Below are positions 7,127-7,521 of a stretch of 7,521 nucleotides of DNA, in pieces. Made by a program: the position numbers and the translations under genes. Location: assembly GCA_045636065.1 (NCBI GenBank), contig JAZTWW010000014.1, forward strand, positions 1 to 7,521. The letters run 5' to 3'. The notes under the pieces were generated by a model, which saw only the letters and a program-made list of their open reading frames with translations, made no database searches and had not been told where the DNA came from. The stretch comes from RGIG5050 sp045636065. GTDB taxonomy: Bacteria > Verrucomicrobiota > Kiritimatiellia > RFP12 > UBA1067. The stretch's first letter is position 1, and each line of letters begins with the position of its first letter.

Positions 7127-7521
7127 ACCGACACCTCCCATCTGTTGCGCGCGCCGATTGCGAAGCCGACGCTCTCTGGAATGACGGCACTCTTCCCGGA
7201 GGAGAACGCCTCAAGGGCCGATAGGAGATCAGGGTACGACCCCTCGACGAGAAGCTTGAGCTTGACGGGCGATGGGACGGCTCCCGTCGCCTTCAGAGCC
7301 TCGCTTGCCAGCGCGCCGTCGACAGTATCGGGCTTCGATCTCAGGACCCTGAGCCTCCTTGCAGCAAGCGAGGCGAAAAGCGCCCTCTGGCGCGCCGCAT
7401 CTCCAAGCGAAGCATCGCCGGAAACCTCGGCTTCGGGCGCCGGGAGGCTCTTCTCCTCTTCAAGGGCAGCCTGCGCCTTGGCGAGCCTCGTTTCGAGCGC
7501 CGCCTTTCTTGCGGGATGGTC
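7117..7521 (-). CDS. PilO/GspM-like inner-membrane assembly protein, C-terminal part (start beyond the window)
   Basis: An open frame of 134 codons enters at the right edge and ends in TAA at 7117-7119. It holds no plausible start in the window, so it is the 3' part of a longer gene. The first part (ALETRLAKAQAALEEEKSLP, residues 8-27) is Ala/Glu/Lys-rich and likely coiled coil, followed by a Pro/Ala/Glu linker. The end is a compact alpha-beta domain: SPVKLKLLVEGSYPDLLSAL (84-103), then a strand WEVSVWL at the stop. The pattern 'strand - GSY - DLL - helix - terminal strand' resembles the ferredoxin-like C-terminal domain of PilO and GspM (T2SSM) proteins. These have a single membrane segment and link the platform to outer parts of the machine. 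Its position directly before pilT, overlapping by 10 bases, supports this. The family call is by pattern and context only. Confidence 0.65.
   Translation of the reverse strand, partial: DHPARKAALETRLAKAQAALEEEKSLPAPEAEVSGDASLGDAARQRALFASLAARRLRVLRSKPDTVDGALASEALKATGAVPSPVKLKLLVEGSYPDLLSALEAFSSGKSAVIPESVGFAIGARNRWEVSVWL
7132..7138 (-). promoter_or_regulatory. ribosome binding site that sets the pilT start
   Basis: GGAGGTG on the minus strand, a near-perfect anti-Shine-Dalgarno match, ends 5 bases before the ATG at 7126. The alternative ATG at 7141 would put this sequence inside the coding region. The site is itself part of the last codons of the upstream PilO/GspM-like gene, a translational-coupling layout. 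Confidence 0.75.

Noticed and set aside
1..7521. CRISPR arrays, tRNA or rRNA genes, insertion sequences, toxin-antitoxin or phage genes
   Set aside because: I looked on both strands. The window is filled by recognisable housekeeping and pilus/secretion genes, with no direct-repeat arrays, transposase motifs or structured-RNA signatures.

Overview
The window (7521 bases, GC-rich, almost entirely coding) carries one plus-strand gene at the left and a tight minus-strand gene cluster that fills the rest. The left gene encodes a secreted protein of the SUMF1/formylglycine-generating-enzyme fold with a C-terminal beta-rich extension. Secreted, often degenerate SUMF1-fold proteins are numerous in the PVC group. 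Together with the GC content, this makes a Kiritimatiellota/Verrucomicrobiota/Lentisphaerota-type bacterium my best guess. That placement is inference from gene style, not from a phylogenetic marker.

Layout, left to right. Positions 1-163 are non-coding: a short GC-rich inverted repeat, a possible extended -10 promoter and a good ribosome binding site. Positions 164-1408 (+) hold the SUMF1-fold gene. Its 3' end overlaps by 50 bases the 3' end of holA (1359-2489, -), the DNA polymerase III delta subunit. Upstream of holA on the minus strand lie nfo (2501-3331, endonuclease IV), a GspF/PilC inner-membrane platform protein (3352-4560), a GspE/PilB assembly ATPase (4557-6008), a PilT-type ATPase (6014-7126) and the C-terminal part of a PilO/GspM-like protein (7117-7521). 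That last gene has no start codon inside the window and runs off the right edge.

Transcription order on the minus strand is pilO/gspM-like, pilT, gspE/pilB, gspF/pilC, nfo, holA. All junctions are overlaps or gaps of 5-20 bases, so this looks like one operon. Its first part makes the cytoplasmic motor (assembly ATPase and putative retraction ATPase), the membrane platform and an inner-membrane alignment protein of a type IV pilus or type II secretion machine. Its last part makes a base-excision-repair nuclease and a replisome clamp-loader subunit. The operon promoter must lie beyond 7521.

Most of the window is conventional. The points that deserve attention are the loss of one catalytic cysteine position in the SUMF1-fold protein, the degenerate AIRNLIRE motif in the PilT homologue, the joining of pilus and DNA-maintenance genes, the terminal overlap of two convergent genes, and the right-edge gene that is easy to miss. 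I did not find a clearly new defence or mobile system.
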